From Puccinia triticina (lineage: Eukaryota; Basidiomycota; Pucciniomycetes; Pucciniales; Pucciniaceae): 64,000 nucleotides of DNA. The stretch spans positions 4,733,001 through 4,797,000 of the forward strand of contig NC_070563.1 of the NCBI RefSeq assembly GCF_026914185.1, written 5' to 3'. The notes beneath the pieces are model-generated. The model was not told the origin of the DNA and made no database searches. It saw only the letters and a program-made list of their open reading frames with translations. The position numbers and the translations under genes were made by a program. This document shows positions 1-11,880 of this stretch, in pieces; position 1 is the stretch's first letter; each line of letters starts with the position of its first letter.

Positions 1-99
1 ACAAAAACCCATTTTCTGGATCTCGGTGTGTCTGAAATTGACTATTAAAACTGATAGCCCGTGCTGAAAACCATTTTTCAGAATCAGACCAGATAACAT

Positions 100-1489
100 C
101 TAGTGATGGACTTGGAAGAAAAACTTACAGGCAAGAATGGGGTTGAGTTCTTTCTCCAAATCCTTCTGAATCCAATTGCTTCCATGCTTGATCAAGTATT
201 CAAAACTTTTTTCAGCAATGGAAGCAGCTTGAGGAAGAAAAGATTTGTTGATCCAATAAGATAAAAGAAGATAGTAATCCAAACCACTTCCCAACAATTC
301 ACTTGGATTCAATATGGAATTTGGTGGACTCATTCCATGGGAATATGGAAGCACTGGAGGCTGTTCCTCTTTCCAACAAAGATTGATGCCCTGCATTTCC
401 TCCATTTTGATCTGTTCAGTAGTGTGCGGTAGCTTGAGATCCAAGAAGCGGTGTGATTCCTCCTGAAAGACACAAGAAATGCTTCACTGTCAGGATAGTT
501 CAACTTCAGATAAACTGCAAGAATTCACTGACACTCTCCGGGGCATATCCATATTTTTGGAATGACACCAAGGAAGCCACAATTTCTTCTTTGATGGCCA
601 ATGGGACTTCTGTGACCTCGCTCATGTCATCGAGGGGGTAGGGAGTCTTTGGAGGGGATAAGACTGGATCGTCCGAAATTACCATTTCTTTTGTTCTTGG
701 TGAGAATGAAAGCTTTGATACAAGATTTTCAAGGCTTTTTACAGCAACATCCTGTGGCAAAATAGACAGATTAGAGTTGATGATGGGTCAGAAAAATTGT
801 AGGCAAAATAGACAGATTAGAGTTGATGATGGGTCAGAAAAAATGTAGTTTTACTGACCTCAAAAGTCGGATGAACATTATTGGGATTCTTTTCCACCGG
901 AGGAATACCAACCCCACAACACCTGTCGGACTCGTCCAACAAAATAACCATCCTGGTACCGTCCAAGGGCGTACATTTCTGTTCGAGTTCTTTGGCGAGT
1001 TGCAAGACGCAAGAGAGATTCGGGTATCGAAGGCAGAAAGGTTTCTTAGGTATATCCGTGGTAACGTTTGCCGCCTTGTAGTCTAGGATTGTTTTTTCGA
1101 CCTCATTGGCAGAATCTCGGATCTGGTTTTGTAGCATGGTTTGCGGAGCAGCTCGGGAAAATGCCTTTCTGACATGCGTAACGATTGTGTCGATATCCAG
1201 ATTAGGAAATTCCTGCATTAAGAACACGGCCATGATATCAAAATCGACTTTCGCTACCGCAGCATTGACCCTTTGCCTCATCAGCCGTTTGCACATCATC
1301 TGCACGATTGTGTCGTGATTTTTGTATGAACCATCGGTCGGTGGGTTTGGTGGCCCACACTCGATTCTAAAGAGCACAAAGCAAGATTGATTCCCCCATC
1401 AGTTTTACAAACCCGGTAGATAATGGATCTGAAATTTCTCCTTGGACTAATAATCAATCAATTGCTTACTTTTGTTTCTTTCGAGGCAT
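100..1489 (-). CDS. Unrecognised four-exon gene, about 369 aa
   Basis: I do not recognise the product. Exons on the minus strand are 1489-1470, 1366-859, 751-533 and 462-100. Each intron has GT-AG ends (donors GTAAGC, GTCAGT, GTCAGT), the exon phases agree, and the joined frame has no stop before the TGA region at position 100. The start is an ATG in a lysine/arginine-rich stretch (MPRKKQK). The first 20-nt coding exon splices cleanly onto the long second exon, which supports this start over a non-ATG start inside exon 2. The protein is soluble-looking, mixed charged and hydrophobic, with no signal peptide or membrane segment. Exon 2 has a possible helical region (residues about 30-110). It could be a rust-specific cytosolic or nuclear protein. 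The second intron carries a 46-bp tandem duplication. No confident neighbour lies within 3 kb. Confidence 0.6.
756..847. repeat. 46-bp tandem duplication inside an intron
   Basis: Two nearly identical 46-bp copies, 756-801 and 802-847, lie inside the second intron (858-752) of the minus-strand gene. The duplication includes the 3' splice region, so a second copy of the acceptor context exists upstream. The intron is about 107 nt as a result. Confidence 0.8.
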
Positions 1490-3703
1490 TTCAAGTTCAG
1501 CTGATGAAGGTAAAACGGATGGGTCTGGGCAGATGGGGAGATAAAGGTCAGCTAGAATTGGTTGGCGGATTCCAGTTTAATAGGCGAGCTGCCTGCACAA
1601 CTCACCTGGTCCTCCAGTAGGGTGAGGGTGCATTGTAGCAGATGAAATCGATTTGGCCGCTCGGTTAGGTTATATTGTATTGAGTTCGGGCTGAGAAACC
1701 AACGCAATTCAGGCCCACGGTCCGGATGAAAGACCAAAGCCTAAACCAAACGGAGACAGAGAGTACAGCATTAGTTATTGAAAGAAAATACCGAGCCAGG
1801 AGACCTCCTACCGTCGACAGTCTTGGGGTGACAGGTAGCAGCAGTTCGGTCTTGAGCGTCGACCTGGCCCTCTTTAAATCGATGACCGGTCACATCGATG
1901 CCTATTGATGACTTATCACATGGATGACCTAGCTTAACTAAGCCTCTCGAACGGAGGGTCCGGGGGACCCCGCCCGGAGGGCTCTCCGCAGGCCAGGACA
2001 GGACCCAGGAAAGCCCCTATGGAACACAGTAACAAAAATGTGTGAATTTTTTGTCCAAAACCAAAAAACCGACGCACCCCAGATGTATGAATGGTCATTT
2101 TGGCTGGTAAAGGTACTCACCTCAATTGTATGAATTTTTTCTGAGGGCAAGGGGGGTAGTAACTAGTAACCAAAAATGTATGAGAATCAGGGGCTCTAGG
2201 TAAGGTTGAAAGCCTGGCCTGTAATGATTTTAAGTGAAATTTGGCCTATGGCATTGCTCACTAGGTCAATACCTACATACCCTCCAGCTGCAGCTCCAGT
2301 ACCACCGCTGCAAGGATATACAAAGTATATCAATCCACCTCCCCCTGCCCCACCCAATCCATTTACAGGTTGCATCACAATTTCTGTCCTTTTTATTTTC
2401 CCTGCCCAAGTGACCCCATTTCCCCCTCCCTCCCTGCAACCCCCTATAAATGGGTGGCACCAAAAATCTGGAAATCTGCAAAAATTCATACATTTGCAGA
2501 GCCCATTCATACACGTTTTGTTTCTTTGTAAAAGTACACATTAAGGGGGGGTATGTGTAATTTTACAATGTGTTGCCTAGATTCCAACCTTGTAATGTAA
2601 AATTATACCTGAAGTCTTCCATGTGGAATTTTACTTGTTGTTTTTTTACAAAGTGCCACCTTGTAAAAAAAATTACTTTGCAAAATTGCATATTTGCAGA
2701 AAAAACCTGAATTTTACAAGGCAAATTTTGAGGAAGCAGTACACCATGAAAAATATATGTTGCAAAAATCAATAACAATGACTACCAGGTTCAAATTTAC
2801 AAGGTGTTGTGGAAATTTTACAGGGTGGTTTTATTCCTTTTTCCTTTGTAAAACTGACTTCGTCCAACTGCACATTGTCCAATAGGGGGTATCAAATATG
2901 ACCAAACCCACCATTACCTAATCAACAGGTCTCACACAATCCTTGATTGCAAAATCCTCAATTGCAAAAGCAAAAAAAGGTTCTTTTTTGGCCAGGGTCT
3001 GTCAAATATAAGACAAAAAAATACCTGTTCTCAACCAAATACATCTGATTTTGAAGTACAAATCAAATCATCCCAGCCAAAATATCATCCACACACCAAC
3101 CTCAACCACCCTGACTTCATTCAAATCTGTTTTTTCAAGGTAAGTTTTACCTCCACTTTGATTCAAAGTATACTTATACCTTTGATCCCATTGATCTCTT
3201 TCTCATCCTTCTTCATCATAAGAAAATACAACAAGAAGGGCAAGGTGTTGCCGGTCCTCCAGTTGGAGATTGGGAACACTCCCAAGTGAGCCGCATATAT
3301 CAGGTGTCCTGTTCCAAATTCTTATACCACTCCGCCTCGCTCCTACGGTCAGAACCCACAGTCCATGTCACCTATGATTCAGCTGTAGGGCGTAGCACAA
3401 CGGACATTGATCACCATCAGACACCTGTTCCCTCTTCTATACACATTGACGGCGCATCCACCCACAATCTTCATCCTATGCCACAATTTTACATTTAGAT
3501 TGCTTCTCAAATATTCTTTTGTTCTTGTTATAGCTTCAAATATGTGCCTTATATCCAAACATCCTTAGCCACACTGCTGGTCGCTCACATCGTTGTTTTA
3601 GTATCTGAAACCAACACACACGGGGACATGTGATGAGCTACGCCAATAACATTTGAGTGCATCACAGGTGGAATTGGGTCTTAAAAGCATGACCAGGTGT
3701 GTT
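1490..3703. other. Intergenic, repeat-derived
   Basis: No supportable gene. At 1934-2000 there is a terminal hairpin of the family starting CTTAACTAAGCCTCTC. At about 2005-2545 lies a degraded copy of the family ending in CCCCTATAAATGGG, recognised by its repeated 'aattcataca' motifs and by similarity to 20880-21486 and 27925-29486. Short open frames here show no protein-like features. Nothing recognisable is seen at 2560-3700. Confidence 0.5.
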
Positions 3704-3863
3704 ATGGTATTCAAAATTGCATATGCCACTGTTTACATAAAATCATAAAGCCCATTTTGGCTGGGAGATGTCAACGTGCATAAAACTTAAAGTGACATCT
3801 CCCAGCCAAAATTGCAGTTTATGATTTTATGTAAAAAAATCTTATGCAATTTTGAATACCATA
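3704..3863. mobile_element. 160-bp foldback MITE, TSD TGTGT
   Basis: Inverted ends TATGGTATTCAAAATTGCAT fold onto each other and continue into an inner inverted repeat (CATAAAATCATAAA and CATCTCCCAGCCAAAAT). The flanks are the direct repeat TGTGT at 3699-3703 and 3864-3868. The superfamily is not clear from a 5-bp duplication. Confidence 0.7.
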
Positions 3864-3868
3864 TGTGT

Positions 3869-5263
3869 TCCGGGACTGAGTCCATTGCACATTGAGTGTG
3901 GGTGTTCCAATATATATACATCACAATTCCTATTCCAGGGATTCATTATCTATCAATTTCTTATACATATCTTCTCCGCGCAGACATGGCCTAAACCTTT
4001 GTTTTCATTGGCCTGCCCTTTGCTGAGTGGCCCAATCCCAACCCGTTTGCCTTCAAAAGACTCCAGACCCGGAACAAATTGATCCAAGTCAAGCCTTGGT
4101 GTAACGTCTCACCATTTGACTCCACACCTGATCCATTTTGAGATCTCTACAATCAGCACATTGGTTTGTATTGCTTTGCTGCAAAATATTGCAGCTACAT
4201 GGGTTACCTACTATGTTGAGTTGGAGAGCTGTCACTGTTTCATTTCTATCTCTCCATTTGTGTGCTACATACATGTCACTTCTTTTCTCACATTTCACTT
4301 CAGTTTCACATGTTCTTGTAGTATACTGGAGGCAGCAGACGTGGAAGGTTTCCCTTTCCCTCATCCTTCCACCATCATCAACACTCCTTGGCGTCGTGCC
4401 TGCTGCCTTCAGATCTGTTCAGATCATCCTACTATGTCAAGCTGAGGGAGGTTGGATTGTACTTGGCCCGCGGCGGAGCCGCGAGTTCCCTAGTTATTCT
4501 GAAAATGCACTGATTCTACAAAACACAATTGCATTGATATTAGCCTCAACGTGATTGCCTCTTTGACAAATGAAGCACACCATCATCTGAACCAAGGATC
4601 ATTGCCTTCATGGAATCCTTAACTCCCTGGGCAAGTAAAATCAGTTTCTCAAAGCATTTTAGCCAAGTTTTTCACCACTGGACCAGTCTTGATGAGTTCT
4701 ACTGCTAACTTGGAGAAATAGATGACTGAGGAAAACCCATCTGCTTGTAGTAAAACAAACACACTGAAGCTCATTAGGCAGTCTGTCCAGGAGATCTCCA
4801 CAGGCTTGGATCAAAAATTCAATCTCCTTGAGGATTCACATGAAGGCACTTGAGTGCTTTGGTCGCGGAAAATAGAAAAAGATTATGTGAATGAGCAAAA
4901 TTTGCTTCAAAAACACTTGTAGATTTGACTACAAATATCTTTCTTCCAAATAAGCATGAAAAGCATGAAAAGCAATACATCATAAATGAACACAATTTCT
5001 AGCAATTTCTAGAAACAAATGAAGTTACAGACTTGCAATGTTGTAATCAGTTCACCGGGGAGGATGCCTCCAGAATTCTTTGTCAAGTCCACCTTTACAT
5101 ATTCTCATTAACAGCAAGTTGAAACTTTTTTTTTTGATAATACGGACGGCTATATTACATCAAACTGAACGTTTTTTACAGCAAGACACGGCAAGAATTC
5201 TTGAAATGAAAGGAATCCGAATATGGTGGGTCTTGTGAAAATATGTACCGTGTACTGAAGTGT
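3869..5263. other. Intergenic, nothing recognised
   Basis: AT-rich sequence with scattered short open frames. A short GC-rich palindrome (cccgcggcggagccgcgag) lies near 4470. I see no domain, splice pattern or element ends that I can support. Confidence 0.4.
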
Positions 5264-6161
5264 TTAAGGGACACTCTTGATCCTCGAGCGTCTAGGGATC
5301 CGCGTGGAGCCCTCGGAGCCATTCGGATCATGTGGACCGGCGGCTGATCGTCCGTCAGCGCCTGTGGCAATTACGCCCAAAGTCGTCGTAGAGGGCCAGC
5401 GTTTCGTGAATGACCTCTCGAGTTTCGGCAGGTTACTCGTTGCGGTCGCGCTAGTGACGCGCCCTTGGGAACCACCGCCAACACTCACGCAGACCGAAGT
5501 TACAGCCAGTCGAGTGGGCGCCACGAGTTCCGACAATTCCTTTTTGTTGTCCCCCAGTCCTGGCTCGATTCTTTTAGCGCGCTGTCGGTCTTCCCCGGCT
5601 CCCATCTTCGGTTCGTCCAGCTCACGATCCCCCGTCCCACTAGACCCGAGCTTGGGTGACCCGGAGGCACGTTGGGCTTTTTTTCGAAAATAAAATAAAA
5701 TCCAAAGGATCAGTGAAAAGAATTAGGGCAGCTGACATTGATGTGGGATGGATATGCTTACACTCTGAGGGAGGCTGAAGATGTTCGTAATCGGACAGAG
5801 AGCTGAGCCGGAGATGTTCGAAGATTTCCTCCCGGATCAGCCGGGAAGGGTCGTTGGTGAGGTCGAGAAGAACCTGGCGGCTGAGGGGACCGATGAGGCC
5901 TGTAATATCTTTCTCGCCCGGAGGATCCGGTTCGGCTGCAGTCGCCTGGATGGCAGGTGGCAGGTCTCGGCAATTCCGGCACGTGCGTCGGTACGTCGCC
6001 CGCTCGGGATCATTCGTCCACTGACCCCGGTAGAACTCTTCTCGCACTTTCCTCTTCTTGCATGTTCGACACTCCTGACTTTTATCGTCCTCGTCCTGGT
6101 TCTCTATGTCCTTCCAGTTCCAAGGCTTGATCACTGGTATGAAATTGAAGTTGTCGATCAT
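5264..6161 (-). CDS. Two-exon gene, about 270 aa, N-terminal C-x2-C ... C-x2-C finger
   Basis: Exon 1 is 6161-5762 and exon 2 is 5676-5264. The 85-nt intron has a GTAAGC donor and an AG acceptor, and phase 1 is kept across it. The start is the first ATG (MIDNFNFIPVIKPW). Residues about 31-64 hold CRTC and, 27 residues later, CRNC, separated by a basic/aromatic linker. This layout suits a zinc ribbon or treble-clef fold and faintly recalls the Stc1-type LIM-like domain of fungal RNAi-heterochromatin factors; that link is only a suggestion. The C-terminal half (exon 2) is Ser/Thr/Arg/Gly-rich and probably disordered. Acidic residues follow the N-terminus. A nucleic-acid or chromatin role is possible but not shown. 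Confidence 0.65.
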
Positions 6162-6886
6162 ACTTGATAAAAAAAGAAAATAGAATATTGTGTTCTTGAT
6201 GTGGAATTGAAGGGAATCTTATTTAGCAGTCGAATGCGTCACTCCAGCGGTTCTTCACGAATTTTGACTCTTCTTGGCCCCTAGTATCCTAGCGAGCCTC
6301 CCATGTGAGCGAGTCTTCTTGAATCTGTGGATCGAGACCGTTCCTTTCTCAATCAAACGCGATATCCCGAATACACACCCAAGCACGCCGCCAAATCGGA
6401 CACTAACTCCTTTGTTGAGATAATTGCGAAACCCTTTGTATCTCTTCTTTCAGATGGCCCTTAGGTATTATGTACTTTTTTATGCCCCTTTCTTTTCCAC
6501 TGAACCATTCCCATGCATACATAGCCCCACTAGGCGATTGATTTGCTGGATAGCGAGCGAATGCGAAAATTCACCTCTGAATCTGCTGAATATGCAAGTA
6601 AGGAACAAAGGTGGGCGGCCAGTACAAATTAGATCTCAACCGTACACCCAAATCACATGTGCATTTATTTGGTGTTAGTCCTCATAAGCTCATCACCACA
6701 CCCGCGAGCCATAGCACTCAAAACTCACCAGCGACTGGGAAGAAGGAGTTGAACAGATTCGGCTGATCGGTCTGGTCCAACTAGTTGATCCATTCCGTAG
6801 ACAAGCCGTTGGCCGCGGTGGCATCATCTCCCCTGGCTCAGATGTCACACGAATACATGAATATTTGTTCACTAAGAAACAAGCCT
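6162..6886. other. Intergenic, nothing recognised
   Basis: Upstream region of the minus-strand zinc-finger-like gene. I see no second gene and no element ends. Promoter elements cannot be assigned by eye. Confidence 0.4.
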
Positions 6887-7760
6887 CTCATTGACCGGCC
6901 AGACCGGCCATCAAGAGGAAAAAAAAACCCTCTTGATGCCCGGCGCAGACTGGTTATTGAGAGGAGCAAATCACTCCCCTCGATAACTGGTCGGGCTGGT
7001 CATCGAGAGCAAACAACCCTCTTGATGACCAGCAGAGACCCATCATCAAGCGGAGCACAACACTCCTCTCAATGACCGGTAAGATTGGTTATCAAGCGGA
7101 ACACACCACTCCTCTTGATAACCGGTCATATCAGTCATCAAGAGGAGCACCATACTCCCTCAATAACCGGGCCAGTCATCAAGAGGAAACAACACTCTTT
7201 ATGACCAGTAGAGACCAATTTTCAAGAGGAGCGCAACATACTTGCAATGGCTGGTTGGGCCAGTTATTGAGATGGAACAGCCCTCTTGATGACCGGCACA
7301 GACTGGTCATTGAGAGATCTGTGCCCTCCCAATCACCAGTGTGGGCCAGCCAAGACAAGCTTTAACCCTCTTGATGACCAATCTGACCCGTCATTGAGAG
7401 GAGTGTTGTGCTCTGCTTAATGACCAATCTGGACAGTCATCAAGAGGAGTGTTGTGCTCTTTATGACCGTTCTCTGCTGGTCATTGAGAGGGTTGTTTGC
7501 TCTTGATGACCAGCCCAACCAGTTATTGAGGGGAGTGATTTTCTCCTCTTGATAACCAGTCTGTGCCGGGAATTGAGAGGAGGTTTTAGTCCTCTTGATG
7601 GCCTTTCCAGCCAGTCATCAAGAGGGTTGATTCCTTTTGCCCAACTGGTTATTGAGGGGAGTGATTTACTCCTCTTGATGTCCAGTCTTTGTCTGTAACT
7701 TGATTACCAGCCCAACCAGTCATTGAGAGGAGTGGTGTTCTCCTCTCAATAACCAGACTA
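6887..7760. repeat. Palindromic minisatellite array (CTCTTGATGACC type)
   Basis: About 20 degenerate units of 35-45 bp alternate between CCTCTTGATGACCRG and its complement CYGGTCATCAAGAGG, so each unit can fold on itself or on its neighbour. The same unit type occurs at 8725-9190, 22380-22990, 37500-37860 and 39880-39975. Here I could not find the terminal inverted repeats of a host element. Open frames through the array are by-products of the repeat. Confidence 0.85.
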
Positions 7761-8489
7761 ACCATCAATCAATATATACATACAATATGTACCTTGTGCT
7801 TTCTTCACTCCATGATCCCGTGTTTTCCCAGCATGCCAAGGTTCAAGCACTGGCAAAATAATGTAGCACACCACCGTTACCAGTAACTGTAACAATAATG
7901 GCTTGAAAACCGTTATGTTACCATTATTGGTAACATAACTACCCACCGTTGTTAGATATAGGTCTCACCTAATTGGTTTGAATTGCTCAATGACAGATAT
8001 TTGAGATTGGTAACCTGTTTTTAATAAGCAGCACCCCTTAAATGTGAAGATAGCTTCAAGTCAAGCAAGCATTTTAAAATGGTAGGAGCAATGATTGGGG
8101 CGGGGAACACAAGAAACAAAACTTCTTTTGGATCTGTGGCAGGAGGAGGTTGTGTTTCTTGGCTGGTCCCTGTGTGATTGGGCAACATCTCCTTTGATCT
8201 TTTCTGATATGTTGCTTTGCAGAGGACATTCCATCACATGCAAGCTGATTTTGCCCTCATGCTGTAATGTTACTATATTAAATTTTTGAATCAGAGGATA
8301 AGGTAGATCTGCTTCACAGAAGCATGCTCAGATGCCATGTGTGTATTTCTGGGGGATATGACTCAATCTTGTGACTTACTGTTATGAGCTGCTCCAGCGC
8401 GCGCCATGGCCTACTCCATGGGCATGTCACAATTTTAGATACATGTCACGGCTTTCCTACCTTATGGAGAGCTGTGGGAGAGATCATTA
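7761..8489. other. Intergenic; GTAAC-rich foldback fragment
   Basis: At about 7870-7950 there is an inverted repeat rich in GTTACC/GGTAAC (ccgttaccag ... ttaccattattggtaac), resembling the GTAACG-rich elements at 59888-60284 and 62727-63097 but without recognisable ends. No gene is seen in the remainder. Confidence 0.45.
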
Positions 8490-9331
8490 GAGCATCTCCA
8501 GCGTGGGCTTTAAACTGCGGCTGTAACGGCACTTTACAGCCCTGGGACCAAAACTTGTACCCCATCTGGGGGGGGGGGGGGGGGGGGGGGATAAATTGGG
8601 CGCTAGATATGGTTGGGAGTGAAAGATCTTCATTGGGAATGTATATCTAGCTCCCCTCTACAGCCAATTTTGGTATACTCCAAGTTCCAGCCCCCAGTAT
8701 GGTCATGGAGCAAAAGCACTCTTGATGACCAATCTGAACAGGTCATCGAGCAAAAACACTCTCAATGACCAATCTGACCGGGTCATCAAGGGAAAACACT
8801 ATTGATGATTGGTTTGGAAAAAACTCTTGATGATCAATTTTGACTGGGTCATTGAGAGAAAACACACACAATGTCCAATCTGGTTGGTCATTGAAAGAAT
8901 ACACTCTTGATGACCAGTCTTTCTGGGCCATCAAGAGTATATTTCCTCTTGATGACCCAGTTGTACTGATCATCAAGAGTTCATTTCCTCTTGATGATCC
9001 AGTTGATCAGACCGGTCTGACCGGGTCATCAGGTGTGTAATCTTTTGATGACCAGTCGGACCGGCTCATCAAGAGTTTATTCTCTCAATGGCCGGCCAGA
9101 CTGGTCTTTGAGAGTGTATTACCTAGATGATGGGGTCTGTCTGGGACATCAAGAGTGAATTTCCTCTCAATGAAGGTCATTGAGAGGAAATACTATATGT
9201 ATAGTGTACAGCCCCAGCTAAATCCTCTTGGGTGGGCGGCTATAAGCAGGCTGTTACATTAAATTTACAAAGTTTAGGCTGCATCCGCTGCCTTTGCATC
9301 CCCAAAACTACCGCCTCCGCTGGAGATGCTC
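8490..9331. mobile_element. PIF/Harbinger-like MITE, 842 bp, TSD TTA
   Basis: The ends GAGCATCTCCAGCG and CGCTGGAGATGCTC are perfect inverted repeats, flanked by TTA at 8487-8489 and 9332-9334. A 3-bp TWA duplication with GAGCATCTCCA-type termini is typical of PIF/Harbinger MITEs. The interior holds a run of G (8571-8590) and a palindromic minisatellite array (about 8725-9190). No transposase is encoded. Its right end lies about 220 bp upstream of the gag start at 9556. Confidence 0.85.
8725..9190. repeat. Palindromic minisatellite array inside the 842-bp MITE
   Basis: About 11 degenerate units carry CTCTTGATGACC and its reverse complement GGTCATCAAGAG around variable centres (for example GACCGGTCTGACCGGGTC). 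The unit type matches the array at 6887-7760. Confidence 0.8.
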
Positions 9332-9899
9332 TTATGATTTCCCCATATAGAAATCAACCTACTGAGCTAGAGAACCTGACACCAGTCCTCCTCCCCCCAA
9401 CCCAGACCATAACATATTGCTAGATCAAACTTCATCGGGGACAAGGATTGAACCAGAACACAAATCAGAACAGAAGACAAAGACAAAAAGCTTACCCGCA
9501 AGAACTGAATCAGCAGAGACCGGCTTAAGAAAATCCAAACAAGAAAGAAAACAGAATGGACCCGGCCGCGATGCAACAGCAATTGGCTGACCTCATGGCG
9601 TTCATGACCAAAGAACGGGAGTTATGGCACCAGGCAAAGGCTGCGCAGCAAGCAGCCAAGGATGGTTGTCAGTAGGCCAAAGCAGCATCCCAACCACAGG
9701 CCGCAGAACAGGACGCCGCACCTGTCCAACCAGAAGCTCTACCCACAAACCAAAGCGCAAAGATTGGCATGCCGGAAAAGTACAACGGGACAAGAGGGGT
9801 GAAAGCAGAGGTGTATGCAAACCAAGTCATCCTGTATATTGTTGCCAACCCAACGGCATTCCCGGACAACAAGTCAAAAGTGGTCTTTGCACTTTCTTA

Positions 9900-10593
9900 T
9901 AGAGATGGGCGCACGGAAACCGTTGCGGGTATCCCCTATCCGCTGGAGGCCCTCGGGTACCCGCCAGGGGATGCGGATGTCTGAGATTCCGGTAGAATCC
10001 AGCGGGTACCCGTGTATTCTGGTGGGTATCCGCTATCCCTAGGGTATGGGAGCTGCGGCGGTCGGCAGCCATAAAGCCGTTCTATGTTGCTGTTGATTGG
10101 GGGGAGTCGCTCCTGGTCAACAGAAACATAAAAGAGTCGACCGGGATGAGTCCTTCCCGGTCAACAGGCATATGTATCAAGCATTCGACCGGGAGAAATC
10201 CCTCCCGGTTGACAACTAGACATACCAGTCAACCAGGAGGAATCCCTCCCGGTCGACAACTATACACACCAGTCAACCGGGAGGAATCCCTCCCGGTCAA
10301 CAGTCATATCAAGCAGTCGACCGGGAGGCGTCCCTCCCAGTCAACAGCCATATCAAGCAGTCGACCGGGAGGCGTCCCTCCCGTTCGACAGCCATATGGA
10401 GCAGTCAGCCAGGAGAAGTGCCTCCCGGTTGACTGACATATGCAGCAGTCAACCGGTAAGCATGTTTTGAGGGGCGGGTATCCACCCAGGCACGCGGGTA
10501 CCCGCTGTCGAATGCGGATGCCAGGAAATGGCTAAAATTGGCTGCGGGTATCCAAACACGCGCGGGTACCCGGATGCGAAGCGTCTATCTCTA
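9900..10593. mobile_element. hAT-like MITE, 694 bp, TSD CTTTCTTA, inside gag
   Basis: Termini are TAGAGATGGGCGC and its imperfect inverse GCGTCTATCTCTA. The exact 8-bp direct repeat CTTTCTTA flanks it at 9892-9899 and 10594-10601, which is the hAT signature. The subterminal parts are GC-rich with repeated GCGGGTACCCG palindromes. The centre is an array of CCGGGAGG/CCTCCCGG units. Removing the element plus one duplication makes the gag frame continuous. Confidence 0.9.
10090..10455. repeat. Palindromic array of CGACCGGGAGG units
   Basis: About eight units of 40-48 bp, each of the form GTCGACCGGGAGGnnTCCCTCCCGGTCGAC with variable linkers (CATATCAAGCA, ATACACACCA). Every unit is itself a near-perfect hairpin. 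It differs in sequence from the CTCTTGATGACC arrays but has the same architecture and again sits in the centre of a MITE. Confidence 0.85.
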
Positions 10594-11880
10594 CTTTCTT
10601 ACCTCACTGGCAAGGCCAGCAGCTGGGCGCAATCCATGCTGGTCAAGGTTTGCCATAATCAGCCAATCACCTACCACGAATTCACCCAAGCATTTGAGGC
10701 AATGTTCTACAACACAGAGAAGCAAGCCAACGCGGAGAAGGCCCTACAACTCCTACGCCAGACCCAATCCATTGCCGACTACACCCACCAAGTCACGCTC
10801 TGTGCCCACAATGCAGGCTGGGAGGCGCACACGTTAATCAGCCAACATTGTCAAGGACTCAAGAAGGAGGTACAGTTGGCATTGGTACTCTCGCCAACAC
10901 CGTTTGCAACATTGGCAGAGGTGGCCAATATGGCTTTGAGGATCAGCAACAAAATCAACGGCTTTGATTGCAGTTTGACCGCTGTAGCAACCCCACCCAA
11001 CCCTAACGCCATGGATTCGTCAGCACTGAGCAGACAACTGTTGGCCAGAGAGAGGTCTTGGATGATGAGGGCGGGCCCTTGCTTTTGTTGTGGAGAGTAG
11101 GGACACCTAGCCTGGGACTGCCCAACTAAACCAACAAAGAGGAAGGCAAAGGCGGCAATACAGATATTAGAGCTGGAGGAACAAGTCCGGCAACTCACAG
11201 TTGAGGAAGGAGCGGTGGGAGGGTCTGGAAGAGCCAATCAGTCAAAAAATGGCGCTGCTCAGGAGTGACAGTTGTGCTGCACCTGAGTGATAGCAAGTTT
11301 TTATTAGCTGAAGGCGGGGCCAGTAGTTTTAATCATTCACATACTACCAACCCCTGTGTTTTCCTCCACACAGAAATACAGCCTATACTTCCTCACTTAG
11401 CCACAATCCCCCCGCCACATTTCTCATTGAATTGGGGGAGACCCACGACATCATGAGCATCAGATTTGTTGACAGGGCCGGCCTGCAGTGCACACCCACC
11501 CTGTCTGAGAGAACCATTTCCGGATTTGATGGCTTGAAGAGCCGCACATCCCATGAGATTAGGCTTCACCTCAGAGGCGACACCTATCCGACCAAATTGA
11601 TTGTGACCCGGCTTAAGGACTCCTATGACAGCATCCTGGGAATGTCGTGAATTTGCCAGTTTGGACACCTAGTTGACTGGCACCACCGCCAAATCAGACC
11701 CAACAGACACTCAACATCAACCAACCTTGGAATCATTGCAGCTGCATCAGCGGCTTTTTCAATGCCAAAAACAGCCTCAATAGACGGGGAGGAGCCTGTC
11801 AGGGCGCGTCTCTGAAGTGGCGACGCCCTGAATGCAAACAGAACAAGGGTGAGTTCCTGAAGAGGAAAACACACTCGACT

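Larger units (their letters stand above)
9556..11880 (+). pseudogene. Decayed Ty3/gypsy-type gag, split by a MITE
   Basis: An ATG at 9556 opens a Gln/Ala-rich gag N-terminus, soon stopped by a TAG (9674-9676). The frame resumes with a capsid-like region (KIGMPEKYNGTRG), is cut by a 694-bp insertion (9900-10593), and continues at 10594 with a helical capsid segment (SYLTGKASSWAQSML). A CCHC zinc knuckle follows at about 11080-11120 (C-x2-C-x4-H-x4-C) but is interrupted by TAG at 11098-11100. At 11430-11650 an open segment resembles the protease region of rust gypsy elements. I see no reverse transcriptase, RNase H or integrase downstream. This is a relic of a retrotransposon that would have made structural Gag; it is not functional as it stands. 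LTR boundaries were not found. Confidence 0.8.
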
